Source: Lachnospiraceae bacterium (lineage in GTDB: Bacteria; Bacillota; Clostridia; Lachnospirales; Lachnospiraceae). Taken from it: a stretch of DNA of 64,000 nt. Position numbers and translations under genes: made by a program. The notes beneath the pieces are model-generated. The model did no database searches. It worked only from the letters and a program-made list of their open reading frames with translations, and had not been told where the DNA came from. Where the stretch lies: contig JAPJQL010000011.1 in NCBI GenBank assembly GCA_030825115.1, forward strand, positions 25,038-89,037. Direction: 5' to 3'. Below, one piece after another: positions 8,096-16,515 of the stretch (position 1 is the stretch's first letter; every line of letters begins with the position of its first letter).

Positions 8096-9100
8096 TCAAT
8101 CATCACGATACTCCGGCTTAATCTCCATCAGGCTTTGTTTCGCCTTCCAAAAGGCGGTGTCCCCGGGATTCACATGCAGGACATAGTTGACTCTTCCCAG
8201 CAGCGACAGCCAGTACCTCATAATGCCCGCTTCCCCATATGGCAGGTATCTGGTATCCGAAACCGCCTCAAGATGGGAACGGAGCCCAAACCGCCCGCAG
8301 TAATAAAGTTCCTGCCTGAGCCGTCTCCGGTATTCTTTTGTCACCTGGGGTTTCTGGTTTACGACAAGCCCGGTGACTTCCTGGCGCTGATGGCAGGTGG
8401 CTACTCTTGTCTTTTTTTCATTCAATTCAAATCCCATCGCCCTTAGAAATCCACCAGCCTTTCGTATGACCGCCCCGGCATCAAATTCCCCGGAAAAAGT
8501 CATATCGTCACAATACCGGCTGTAATGGATTCCCTTCTCTTCACACCAGTTTCCCATATACGTATCAAAAGGCTTCATAACCAGATTCGAGATTGCGGCA
8601 GAAGTCGGCGCGCCCTGCGGCAGTATATCATGAAAAGAGCACAGATGAGTCAGCAATGTCCCTGCGGACGGTGGGAAATAAATAGTCGGGAATGCATGGC
8701 TGTATATATGCCAGAATAAAATATGTTCAAAAAAATCTTTGATATCCAGCTTCAATATCTGGGCGCTCCCCGTATGGAACCGGGCATTCACAACAATTCC
8801 GCCCCCGGCATGATAAGCCGTGGCGTAAGGAGATACGGGCATCTGGTCGAGAATATTGTGGAGGATATTCCGCTGGATCTTCATCAAAAGACGGTCAGGC
8901 ACCCATAGACGGCGGATTGTTCCGTCTCTTTTTTCTATTTCCGCAGGATGGTAATGTTCCCAGATATGATTGCTGACCGCATACAGGCAGGCAAGCTGCT
9001 TCTCCTCCGGCCAGTCCGTCTCGCCAAGCAGACCTAAAGACAGCAAAAATTCCCGGCTCTGTTTTTTGGTACAGTATTTCCATAATCCTGCGTTCTCCAT
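8096..9100 (-). CDS. Retron reverse transcriptase
   Basis: 334 residues, the normal length of a retron RT. Visible motifs: NARFH (105-109), matching the retron NAxxH signature; catalytic LDIKDFF (118-124); LPQGAPTS (160-167); YCDD active site (196-199, Cys in place of the usual Ala); and VTGLVVN (242-248), the retron VTG box that recognises msr RNA. It lacks the maturase and endonuclease domains of group II intron proteins. The ATG at 9100 has GGGAGCAGG upstream and lies just after the folded msr-msd RNA at 9129-9356. It would copy part of that RNA into msDNA. A WYL regulator gene follows closely. Confidence 0.95.
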   Translation of the reverse strand: MENAGLWKYCTKKQSREFLLSLGLLGETDWPEEKQLACLYAVSNHIWEHYHPAEIEKRDGTIRRLWVPDRLLMKIQRNILHNILDQMPVSPYATAYHAGGGIVVNARFHTGSAQILKLDIKDFFEHILFWHIYSHAFPTIYFPPSAGTLLTHLCSFHDILPQGAPTSAAISNLVMKPFDTYMGNWCEEKGIHYSRYCDDMTFSGEFDAGAVIRKAGGFLRAMGFELNEKKTRVATCHQRQEVTGLVVNQKPQVTKEYRRRLRQELYYCGRFGLRSHLEAVSDTRYLPYGEAGIMRYWLSLLGRVNYVLHVNPGDTAFWKAKQSLMEIKPEYRDD

Positions 9101-9128
9101 ATACCTGCTCCCATAATTGATCTGATCA

Positions 9129-9356
9129 GACGGCAGCAGACGGCAGAAACCATACAAAAAATGATGCTTCAACATGCGAAGATGTACTATACTGTGGCAA
9201 AGCCACAGCAAGCACACAAATGTGTGCGGCGTACCTCGCAGCAGATTGAAGTCTACAGGCTCTGCCTGTGTCTGACGATGATAACCGCCGGCGGCGACTC
9301 GCCGCCGGCCCAAAGCGTCTGCTTCGGCTGCGCTATGGCTCCTGCCCGTTGCCGTG
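9129..9356 (-). ncRNA. Retron msr-msd RNA
   Basis: Read on the minus strand. Arm a1 GGCAGGAGCCATA (9346-9334) pairs with a2 TATGGTTTCTGCC (9154-9142), 13 bp with two G-U pairs; an outer ACGGCA/TGCCGT helix (9355-9350 with 9135-9130) extends it. The a1 arm ends at TAGC, so the branch G is 9333. Then come msr hairpins at 9327-9310, 9309-9287 (10 bp, AGT loop) and 9269-9255. The probable msd is a long broken hairpin whose base is CTTCAAT/GTTGAAG (9251-9245 with 9173-9167), continued by TGCGA/TCGCA and GTAC/GTAC, with stem-loops at 9227-9212 and 9208-9192 at its tip. The msr/msd boundary near 9252 is inference. Confidence 0.88.
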
Positions 9357-9369
9357 ATACCACTATCCT

Positions 9370-9397
9370 ATCATATCTGGGGTAGATTGCAAGTAAA
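9370..9397 (-). promoter_or_regulatory. Promoter of the retron
   Basis: On the minus strand TTTACT (9397-9392), a 16-base spacer and TATGAT (9375-9370). The predicted start near 9363 is 8 bases before the first paired base of the msr-msd RNA, which supports it. Confidence 0.6.
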
Positions 9398-9419
9398 GAT
9401 TTGATTCATTCCACCTCGT

Positions 9420-9522
9420 TCATTGCGCCTCGTCAAGGAAATCCTTTGCCATTTGGAACAGTTCGTCCAGGCTTTTATCCTCAAACGTATTTAAAAGACC
9501 TGTGATGTTGAAATCGGTTCAT
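9420..9522 (-). pseudogene. Short coding-like remnant
   Basis: An open stretch of about 33 codons ends in TGA at 9420; it reads TDFNITGLLNTF, then SLDELFQMAKDF. It has no start codon or ribosome site and lies between the trpB terminator and the retron promoter. It looks like the tail of a lost gene. I cannot name the family. Confidence 0.35.
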
Positions 9523-9585
9523 TTTTTACATGATAATCTGTAAAGAACCGGACGGTCCTTGTCCATATGGTTTTTCCTGTATACG

Positions 9586-9613
9586 AAAATGCCGCCCATC
9601 CAGGCGGCATTTT
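9586..9613 (-). terminator. Terminator of trpB
   Basis: AAAATGCCGCC / GGCGGCATTTT, a perfect 11-bp inverted repeat with a 6-base loop, 21 bases after the trpB stop. It separates trpB transcription from the retron. Confidence 0.8.
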
Positions 9614-9633
9614 AAATCATCCCTTATATCATA

Positions 9634-10851
9634 TCAATCCAGGAATTTCTCCCCATATCCATAATGCTCTACAACATAGTCAATATCCTTATCCCCGCGC
9701 CCGCTTAAGCACACAAGGATAGACCCCTGCTTCATCTCCTTTGCCCGTCTCATGGCATAGGCCACCGCATGGGAGCTTTCGATCGCCGGGATGATGCCTT
9801 CCAGCCTGGACAGCTTAAAGAAAGCCTCCATCGCCTGCTCATCATCCACTGTCTCATATTTGACCCGCCCCAGATCGTGGAGGAACGCATGCTCCGGTCC
9901 TACCGACGGATAGTCAAGGCCACTGGCAATGGAGTATACCGGCGCAGGCTCTCCTGCCTCGTCTTTCAGCATGATACTTTCAAATCCATGCATCACGCCT
10001 TTCTCCCCAAACTTCATGGATGCCGCATGGTCACCCAGTTTTTCGCCTCTTCCCAGCGGTTCGATACCGGTGATGTCAACCGGATCATCCAAAAATGGGA
10101 TAAACATTCCAATCGAGTTGCTTCCGCCGCCCACGCAGGCGCAGACTTCATCCGGTAACATTCCGGTCATCTCATAAAACTGGTCCCTTGCCTCATAGCC
10201 GACCACCGACTGGAAATCACGCACCATCAAAGGGAACGGATGCGGTCCCAGCGCAGAGCCGATGCAGTAGATGGAATCCTTATAATTCTTCGCATAGGAC
10301 TCAAATGCTGAGTCCACCGCTTCCTTCAAAGTCTTAAGCCCATGACTGACCGGCACTACTTTTGCGCCCAGAATCTTCATCCTTGTCACGTTCGGAGCCT
10401 GTTTCGCAATATCCACCTCGCCCATGTGGATCTCACATTCCAAACCAAAAAATGCCGCCGCTGTCGCCAGCGCTACCCCGTGCTGCCCAGCTCCCGTCTC
10501 AGCGATCAGGCGCTTTTTTCCCATAAACTTCGCCAACAGCCCCTCGCCCATACAATGGTTCAGCTTGTGGGCTCCGGTGTGGTTTAAATCCTCCCGTTTC
10601 AGGTAGATCTGGCAGTTTCCCAATGATTTGGACAGCCGCTCGCAGTGATACACCGGCGTCGGGCGCCCCTGAAATTCCTTGCGGATTCTCCGCAGCTCAT
10701 TGATAAACTGAGAAGAATGGCAAATCGTCTGATAGGCATCCGCAATCTCTTCAAACGCAGGAATCAGCTCCTCGGTCAGGTATGCGCCGCCATAAGGTCC
10801 AAACCTTCCGTCCTTGTCCGGGTAATGTTTTAAATAAGTTCTGTAATCCAT
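9634..10851 (-). CDS. trpB: Tryptophan synthase beta chain
   Basis: 405 residues, full length for TrpB. It condenses indole with serine using pyridoxal phosphate. The PLP lysine lies in HTGAHKLNH; GAGQHGVA and the phosphate-binding GGGSNSIG are present, as is the C-terminal LSGRGDKD. The chosen ATG at 10851 has AAAGGAG 6 bases upstream; a longer start at 10872 would put that site inside the gene. There is no trpA or other trp gene next to it, so it may salvage indole or work with a distant trpA. A hairpin at 10881-10904 (10 bp, no T run) precedes it. Confidence 0.95.
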   Translation of the reverse strand: MDYRTYLKHYPDKDGRFGPYGGAYLTEELIPAFEEIADAYQTICHSSQFINELRRIRKEFQGRPTPVYHCERLSKSLGNCQIYLKREDLNHTGAHKLNHCMGEGLLAKFMGKKRLIAETGAGQHGVALATAAAFFGLECEIHMGEVDIAKQAPNVTRMKILGAKVVPVSHGLKTLKEAVDSAFESYAKNYKDSIYCIGSALGPHPFPLMVRDFQSVVGYEARDQFYEMTGMLPDEVCACVGGGSNSIGMFIPFLDDPVDITGIEPLGRGEKLGDHAASMKFGEKGVMHGFESIMLKDEAGEPAPVYSIASGLDYPSVGPEHAFLHDLGRVKYETVDDEQAMEAFFKLSRLEGIIPAIESSHAVAYAMRRAKEMKQGSILVCLSGRGDKDIDYVVEHYGYGEKFLD

Positions 10852-10902
10852 CATCTTCTCCTTTATTGTCATTTATTTAGAATACCAGAGCATACTCCGG
10901 TA

Positions 10903-11835
10903 TTATCTGCTGAGAATTTCATACCAGCCTTCGATTCCGCAATCCGGATTCTCTGTGATCACCCGGTACAGGCGCTCAATTACATCCCTGTCTTCCTCCA
11001 GGTCATCGGCAATGGCGGCGGCTTGATATCCTTTTTGGATCTTGCGCGAAACCAGCTGCAACAGCTTACAAGTCTCACCTTTTTCCAGACCTTCCTCCAA
11101 ACCTTCCTGAATCAACGAACGTGCAAATTCCGTCATCTTCAACACCTCTCTTATTTCATCCACTTCCGCTTCCGTCAGAAGTTTTAATGCAAACGCATAT
11201 AATACGGCTTCCATGCGCTGTATGTCCTGCCGTTCCAACGTCTCCCGTTCTTTCAAAATCATTCCCACGCTGCGGCGAATCCGCTCCGTCTGGGGCATAT
11301 CCCCCGCCATCAGCGGTGTCAATAAAAGCTTTACCAGTTCCTCACGCTGCAGCGTCCGTTCCTTCTGGGCTGCCTCCAATTCTTCAATAAGAACATCTGC
11401 ATTGCTGTCCTTAAGACGGATAACCTCCACCCGGTAAGTATTGATTCCTTCGTGTAATTCAGACAGCTGTTTCTCCGCCTTGCAGGTACAGATAACATAG
11501 GTGGTAACCTCCACCTGATACAAATGACTTGTCATCGCCTCATAAACCCGAAACCGCCGCAAATCTTCCAGAGAGATGCTGTCGCTCTCGAACTCCAGGT
11601 GTTTCCAGGAACCATCCTCCATCTCGAATATAAAGTCCTGAAACAAGTCTTTCAATTCCAGATGCACCAGTTCCGTCGGCGCTACCCGCTTCACATTTCC
11701 TGCAATCCCAAAATACGCAAACAGTTCCTCCCCAAAAAACTGGGCTGCCTGTTTGAATGCACGGTCTTCCAGCGGCTGCCGGATATCTGGCTGATGCGCC
11801 TGCCCGATATCCGCTTTTTTGTTTCTCCCCTCCAT
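10903..11835 (-). CDS. Rpn-family PD-(D/E)XK nuclease / putative transposase
   Basis: 310 residues. The N-terminal two thirds match the Rpn (recombination-promoting nuclease, formerly transposase_31/PDDEXK_2) family: LEDRAFKQAAQFFGEEL, then HLELKDLFQDFIFEMEDGS and the strand HLEFES that carries the acidic core, followed by VTTYVICTCK. The C-terminus is a charged helical region (LIQEGLEEGLEKGE) common in these proteins. Rpn proteins are DNA nucleases that vary fast and are often present in many copies. AAGGAGG precedes the ATG at 11835. The gene ends 52 bases before trpB starts; no link is evident. Confidence 0.82.
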   Translation of the reverse strand: MEGRNKKADIGQAHQPDIRQPLEDRAFKQAAQFFGEELFAYFGIAGNVKRVAPTELVHLELKDLFQDFIFEMEDGSWKHLEFESDSISLEDLRRFRVYEAMTSHLYQVEVTTYVICTCKAEKQLSELHEGINTYRVEVIRLKDSNADVLIEELEAAQKERTLQREELVKLLLTPLMAGDMPQTERIRRSVGMILKERETLERQDIQRMEAVLYAFALKLLTEAEVDEIREVLKMTEFARSLIQEGLEEGLEKGETCKLLQLVSRKIQKGYQAAAIADDLEEDRDVIERLYRVITENPDCGIEGWYEILSR

Positions 11836-12025
11836 ATAGCCTCCTTCCGGACGTCTATATAAGAGACTACCACCATTATAAAGTCTTTTCGCTTTCCAGA
11901 CAATGGTTTCCCGATTTATCATTCTTTAATTCTTAATCTTTGAAATTCTTCCTGAATTCAGGCGGAAAATCAGACATTACAGGTGTTGCCCTTTGCCAGA
12001 CGGCACAGGAAAAAACTCCTGTTGA

Positions 12026-12096
12026 AATGTGTTATAGCTTTGGTGAAAGTCTCTCATATACCTTACCACTATCTGGTCATTACACTATAACACATT
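12026..12096. repeat. 12-bp perfect inverted repeat enclosing 47 bases
   Basis: AATGTGTTATAG (12026-12037) and CTATAACACATT (12085-12096). It lies in the 304-base gap between the Rpn gene and topB, which holds no gene I can see. A regulatory hairpin or a small mobile-element relic are both possible; no flanking direct repeat was evident. Confidence 0.5.
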
Positions 12097-12139
12097 CCAA
12101 TGTATCCTGCAATCCTCATTTTCGCAATCTTACTCCGCC

Positions 12140-14401
12140 TTACTTACCACGCCCCTCACCCAGATTCAGTTTTGCAAAGGCATCCGCAAATGCCGAATTG
12201 ATCGGTTCCTGCGTCTCCTTCTTCTGCTGATTCAGATACCGGGCCACATCCTTCTTTGATACCCCGGCACCCTCTTTTGCCCGCCTCTCTTTAAAGGATG
12301 ACAGCTTTTCTTTATAACCACAGCGACAGACGAAGATCTGTCCGTCTCCTTTGCCGCGCAGCTCCAGTTTTTTATGGCAGACCGGGCATCTCGCATTGCT
12401 GGTCCGCGCCACTACCTCCCGGTGTCCGCACTCCCGGTCCTGGCAGACCAGCATCTCGCTGTTCTTTCCCTTCACAGCCAGCATCCGTTTGCCGCAAACC
12501 GGACATTTTGTGTTCGTCAGATTATCATGCCGGAAATTTCCCTCCCCCTGCCTGATCTGACCGATGAGTTCCACAGAATATCCCCGGATGCCATTCATAA
12601 ATACGGACCGTTTCAGCTTTCCCTGTGCAATCCGGGACAGTTTCATCTCCCAGTCGGCCGTCAGCTCAGGTTTCTTTAAGTCCTCCGGCACCAGGGTGAG
12701 AAGCTGCTTCGCCTTGGAAGTGAGGTGAATCTCCTTTCCCCTTTTTTCAAGCAGGAAACTGGAAAAAAGCTTTTCAATAATGTCAGCCCGCGTCGCAACC
12801 GTCCCAAGGCCTCCTGTCTCTCCCAGGGTTTTTGCCATATCGCGGTCCTTTGTCTCCATATACGCCACCGGATTCTCCATGGCCGAAAGCAGGGTTGCCT
12901 CATTAAACGGGGCCGGAGGCTTCGTCTTTCCCTCCGTCAGCAAAACGGTAAAACCGCTGATCTCCTGTCCCTTTTTAAGCTCCGGCAGAGTCTGCTCTTT
13001 CAAATGTCCTGCTGCGTTTCCATCGCCTGCTCCGCCTCTCCAGGCGTCTTCGTCCTCCTCATCCCCGGCATATCCCACGTCCTGGGCATCATAGATTTCT
13101 TTCCATCCCTGGCTTTTTACAATCTTGCCTTTTGCCGCCAGCGTCTCCCCTGCCAGATTTACCGTCACCTCCGTCTGCTCATATTCAAACGGCGGATACA
13201 AAACTGCAAGAAATCTCCTGACCACAAGGTCATATATCTTTCTCTCCTCCACGGTCATATGGTCCAACTGGACAAACTGCTCCGTCGGGATGATCGCATG
13301 GTGGTCCGACACCTTCTTGTCATCCACAAAAGACGGTTTTGCCACAATCTTCTGATTCACCAGCTTTCCCGCCAGCTTCCGGTACGGTCCCACTGCACAG
13401 GCCTCCAGCCGCTCCCTGATCGACGGAACGATATCCGAACTGAGATAGCGGGAATCCGTCCTCGGATAAGTCAGCACCTTGTGGTTCTCATAGAGCCGCT
13501 GCATGATGTTCAGCGTCTCCTTCGCTGAATAGTCGAACCGCCGGTTCGCTTCGCGCTGCAGCTCCGTAAGGTCATAAAGCTGCGGGGCATATGACTTTTT
13601 CGGAGTGCGTTTCACCTCGGTAACTGTCCCTGTCCCGGCACGCTCCATCTTCTCTATCAGGCCGGCAGCCCGCTCTTTGTCGAACGTTCGGTAGCTTCCC
13701 GATGCCGCATCCCTCCAGGTAAACGTAAGCGGCGGATTGCCAAGCCGGATCCCAATGCCATAGTAGGGCTTCGGCACAAAATTCCGAATCTCCTCTTCCC
13801 GCTGTGCGATGATGGCAAGCGTCGGAGTCTGGACCCGCCCGCAGCTCAGCTGTGCATTATATTTGCAGGTCAGCGCCCTGGTTGCATTGATGCCCACAAG
13901 CCAGTCCGCTTCCGCACGGCACATGGCAGCGTCGTAAAGGTTGTCATACTCCCTTCCATCCTTCAGCTTCGCAAATCCCTCCCGGATCGCCTTGTCCGTG
14001 ACAGAGGAGATCCAGAGCCTCCGGATGGGCTTCTGGTTTCCCGCCTTTTTGAGGATCAGGCGCGCCACCAGCTCCCCTTCCCGCCCGGCGTCGGTTGCGA
14101 TAATGATCTCTCCCACATCCTTCCGGTGAATCTGGCTCTTTACTATGCTGTACTGCTTTCCCGTCTGTTTGATGACCTCCAGTTTAAACTGTTCCGGCAT
14201 CATCGGCAAATCTTCCATCTTCCACGCTTTGTATTTCGGGTCATAATCCTCCGGATCCGCCAGCGTCACCAGATGCCCGAGCCCCCAGGTTACGATATAT
14301 TTATCACCTTCGATGACTCCGTTCTGGTTCTTTTTACAGCCAAGAACCCGCGCAATATCCCTTGCCACCGATGGTTTTTCTGCAATAATCAATGCTTTCA
14401 T
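12140..14401 (-). CDS. topB: DNA topoisomerase III
   Basis: 753 residues, a type IA topoisomerase that decatenates single-stranded regions of DNA. Toprim domain at the start (MKALIIAEKPSVARDIA; DAGREGEL acidic site), active-site Tyr in VLTYPRTDSRYL near residue 310, and HHAIIPT further on. The C-terminus has several zinc-binding CxxC pairs (CPVCGKRM, CPVCHKKL), as in firmicute TopB proteins carrying extra zinc ribbons. GGAGGAAG precedes the ATG. It is monocistronic. Firmicute chromosomes and mobile elements both carry topB; nothing here suggests a mobile element. Confidence 0.95.
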   Translation of the reverse strand: MKALIIAEKPSVARDIARVLGCKKNQNGVIEGDKYIVTWGLGHLVTLADPEDYDPKYKAWKMEDLPMMPEQFKLEVIKQTGKQYSIVKSQIHRKDVGEIIIATDAGREGELVARLILKKAGNQKPIRRLWISSVTDKAIREGFAKLKDGREYDNLYDAAMCRAEADWLVGINATRALTCKYNAQLSCGRVQTPTLAIIAQREEEIRNFVPKPYYGIGIRLGNPPLTFTWRDAASGSYRTFDKERAAGLIEKMERAGTGTVTEVKRTPKKSYAPQLYDLTELQREANRRFDYSAKETLNIMQRLYENHKVLTYPRTDSRYLSSDIVPSIRERLEACAVGPYRKLAGKLVNQKIVAKPSFVDDKKVSDHHAIIPTEQFVQLDHMTVEERKIYDLVVRRFLAVLYPPFEYEQTEVTVNLAGETLAAKGKIVKSQGWKEIYDAQDVGYAGDEEDEDAWRGGAGDGNAAGHLKEQTLPELKKGQEISGFTVLLTEGKTKPPAPFNEATLLSAMENPVAYMETKDRDMAKTLGETGGLGTVATRADIIEKLFSSFLLEKRGKEIHLTSKAKQLLTLVPEDLKKPELTADWEMKLSRIAQGKLKRSVFMNGIRGYSVELIGQIRQGEGNFRHDNLTNTKCPVCGKRMLAVKGKNSEMLVCQDRECGHREVVARTSNARCPVCHKKLELRGKGDGQIFVCRCGYKEKLSSFKERRAKEGAGVSKKDVARYLNQQKKETQEPINSAFADAFAKLNLGEGRGK

Positions 14402-14510
14402 GTGCTTCCTCCAGTTCAGTCTTACTTGCGTCTATTATAACGGCAAAAGGCAGTAAAATGCAAGAAACTCACGTAGAATCCCGATAAAAGATTATAGTTT
14501 GCGATTCCTC

Positions 14511-15344
14511 TCATTTCCGTCTCTCATCTAACAGCCGCAGGATATTCTCTCCACAGAGCATACGCCTCTGCCGCCCGTCTATCCCCAGTTCATCAAGTCT
14601 CCTCATCACAGCAGAAAGATTGTGCAGGCCATAAGGCATATCGCTCCCCACGATCAGCCGCCGTTCCCCATAACACGCCCACACCCGCCTCAAAGCTGCC
14701 GCCGAATACAATTGGGGAGAAGACAAATCAAAGCAGACGTTCTCATATTCCAGCCCGCCCGCCATAAGCCCGGCCCACAGCAGATGCGCCACGATAAACG
14801 TTGTGCCCAGATTCCGGTTCGCCACATCAAGGAAACGGATCGCCTGCCTTTTATCCCCCAGATGAATCAATACCGGTATCTTCTGTTGAGCTGCCCAGGC
14901 AAACAAGCTGCCGCAACCCTCACACCGGATATCAAAATCTGTCCAGCACTGATGCAGCTTCAACATAGAAAAACCTTTTTCCCGGTAAAAATCCATTGCC
15001 TTTTCCAGGCAGTCCTCTTCCAGCGGATTCGCCCAGTAAGCATTGTAAACCTTCCCAGAAAGTTCCTCTGCAATCTCCCACACCCGCACATTTTCCTCAT
15101 CAAGCCGTTTCGCAAACCCGCTTCCCCGGATGACCCGTTTGATCATTCCATTGATCAGGCCAACCGCCCGCTCTTCCCCCATGTGATCAGAAAGCAGCGG
15201 ATACGGATAATTCCGCCTGCTGCCAGGCTCCCCTCCGCAGAGAACGATCCCATCCATCCCGCTGCGCTCCAGATAGCGTTCCACTCCTTCTCTGTCAAAA
15301 AGCATTCCGCACGCATGGGCGTGTGCATCGATCATCATCTCCAT
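14511..15344 (-). CDS. Amidohydrolase-family (PF04909-type) metal hydrolase
   Basis: 277 residues. It begins with the metal-binding DAHAHACG, has PVLIHLGDK and FIVAHLLWAG in the middle, and a late acidic site GSDMPYG, the pattern of PF04909 amidohydrolases and decarboxylases. Substrate unknown. AAAGGAGG lies 4 bases before the ATG at 15344, which I prefer over ATG 15362. It stands alone and overlaps nothing. Confidence 0.85.
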   Translation of the reverse strand: MEMMIDAHAHACGMLFDREGVERYLERSGMDGIVLCGGEPGSRRNYPYPLLSDHMGEERAVGLINGMIKRVIRGSGFAKRLDEENVRVWEIAEELSGKVYNAYWANPLEEDCLEKAMDFYREKGFSMLKLHQCWTDFDIRCEGCGSLFAWAAQQKIPVLIHLGDKRQAIRFLDVANRNLGTTFIVAHLLWAGLMAGGLEYENVCFDLSSPQLYSAAALRRVWACYGERRLIVGSDMPYGLHNLSAVMRRLDELGIDGRQRRMLCGENILRLLDERRK

Positions 15345-15393
15345 CTCTCCTCCTTTCTGCAAACTTTTCTTTTCTTTGCTTTATATTAATTTT

Positions 15394-15700
15394 TCAACGT
15401 AACAACATAAAATTATTTATGTATGCATCATGGGGCTCTAACCCATCATAAAGAAGTTGTGTGTCCTGGGTATTGACATTATATCGATATATCCCTCTGT
15501 GCTCATTTTTCGTACCTAAAAAAATTATTGTATTTTCATCCTCGTACACATATTCATCGTAAATGTATAATGAGGAATCTTCTGCAAAAAGTGTTGAATG
15601 ATCCGGTTTTTGACCGGTCTTTAGGCTATAGTGTAGGTATCAGATGGATAATAAACCGGCGGTATATAGGTTTGGGTAACTAAATTTCAGAATCCTTTTC
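15394..15700 (-). pseudogene. Decayed C-terminal fragment, propeller-like protein
   Basis: About 80 open codons ending in TGA at 15394, reading SLKTGQKPDHSTLFAED, then TIIFLGTKNEHRGIYRYN and TQLLYDGLEPHDAYI. The RGIYRYN..TQ..LLYDG pattern resembles DUF5050/TolB-like beta-propeller repeats. Upstream it is closed by TGA near 15640, and related-looking sequence (TQTYIPPVYYPSDTYTIA) continues in another frame. There is no start or ribosome site, so this is a relic. Confidence 0.55.
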
Positions 15701-15723
15701 TTCTGCGTTTAGCTCTATGATAT

Positions 15724-15760
15724 AAAAAAAAGGAACCAGCCGTCTGCTCCAGCTGATTCC
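15724..15760 (-). terminator. Terminator of the amino-acid ABC operon
   Basis: On the minus strand GGAATCAGC pairs with GCTGGTTCC (9 bp, one T-G) and is followed by eight T. It is 11 bases after the stop of the ATPase gene. Confidence 0.88.
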
Positions 15761-15771
15761 CCTGTTTCTGC

Positions 15772-16515
15772 CTATCCCTGCATAAATCTGCTCAGGAACT
15801 CCTGTGTTTTTGCCTTTTTCGGATTGCCGAAGATATCTGACGGCGCGCCCTGCTCCTCGATCACACCGTCCGCCATAAAGACTACCTGGCTGGAAACGTC
15901 CCTTGCAAATGCCATCTCGTGGGTCACGATGATCATCGTCAGCCCCTCCTTTGCAAGCGTCCTCATAACCGCCAGAACCTCGCCTACCATCTGCGGGTCC
16001 AATGCGGAAGTCGGCTCGTCAAACAGCAGGACCTCCGGCTCCATCGCCAGTGCGCGTGCAATCGCCACGCGCTGCTTCTGCCCGCCGGAAATCTGTTTGG
16101 GCTTAGCATTGATATAAGGAGCCATGCCTACCTTTTCCAGATATTTCATGGCGTTCTTTCTCGCCTCTTCTTTTCCCCGCTTCAACACTTTGACCTGTCC
16201 TACCATGCAGTTCTCCAGCACAGTCATATTGTTGAACAGGTTAAAGCTCTGGAATACCATGCCCACCTTAGACCGGTAAGCCGCGACGTTCACTTTTTTA
16301 TCTGTGATATCCGCCCCGTGGAACATTATTTCCCCGGTAGTCGGCGTCTCCAGCATATTGATGCAGCGGAGCAGGGTAGACTTTCCTGAACCGGATGCTC
16401 CGATGATACAGGTCACATCCCCGGCATCCACATTAAAATCCACATCCCGAAGGACTACATTTTTCCCGAAGGTCTTGCTTAAATGGCGGACCTCCAGCAC
16501 ATGCTCTCTTGCCAT
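15772..16515 (-). CDS. Polar amino acid ABC transporter ATPase
   Basis: 247 residues. Walker A GASGSGKST, Q-loop VFQSFNLF, signature ISGGQKQRVAIARAL, Walker B LLFDEPTSALD, and switch His in IIVTHEMAF. This is the GlnQ/ArtP subfamily that powers uptake of polar amino acids. It shares one base with the permease gene ending at 16515, so the two are translationally coupled. Specificity cannot be read from it; see the binding protein. Confidence 0.95.
   Translation of the reverse strand: MAREHVLEVRHLSKTFGKNVVLRDVDFNVDAGDVTCIIGASGSGKSTLLRCINMLETPTTGEIMFHGADITDKKVNVAAYRSKVGMVFQSFNLFNNMTVLENCMVGQVKVLKRGKEEARKNAMKYLEKVGMAPYINAKPKQISGGQKQRVAIARALAMEPEVLLFDEPTSALDPQMVGEVLAVMRTLAKEGLTMIIVTHEMAFARDVSSQVVFMADGVIEEQGAPSDIFGNPKKAKTQEFLSRFMQG

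Noticed and set aside
8096..9313. Group II intron reverse transcriptase, or a longer RT starting at 9313
   Set aside because: No maturase or endonuclease domain, and retron-specific NAxxH and VTG motifs are present. The extra upstream codons lie within the structured msr-msd RNA.
10881..10904. Hairpin before trpB as a tryptophan attenuator
   Set aside because: It is a 10-bp stem without a T run and overlaps the stop of the preceding gene; no leader peptide or T-box features were seen.
12298..13528. Long plus-strand open frames opposite topB
   Set aside because: They are antisense shadows of a clear topoisomerase gene in a GC-biased region.
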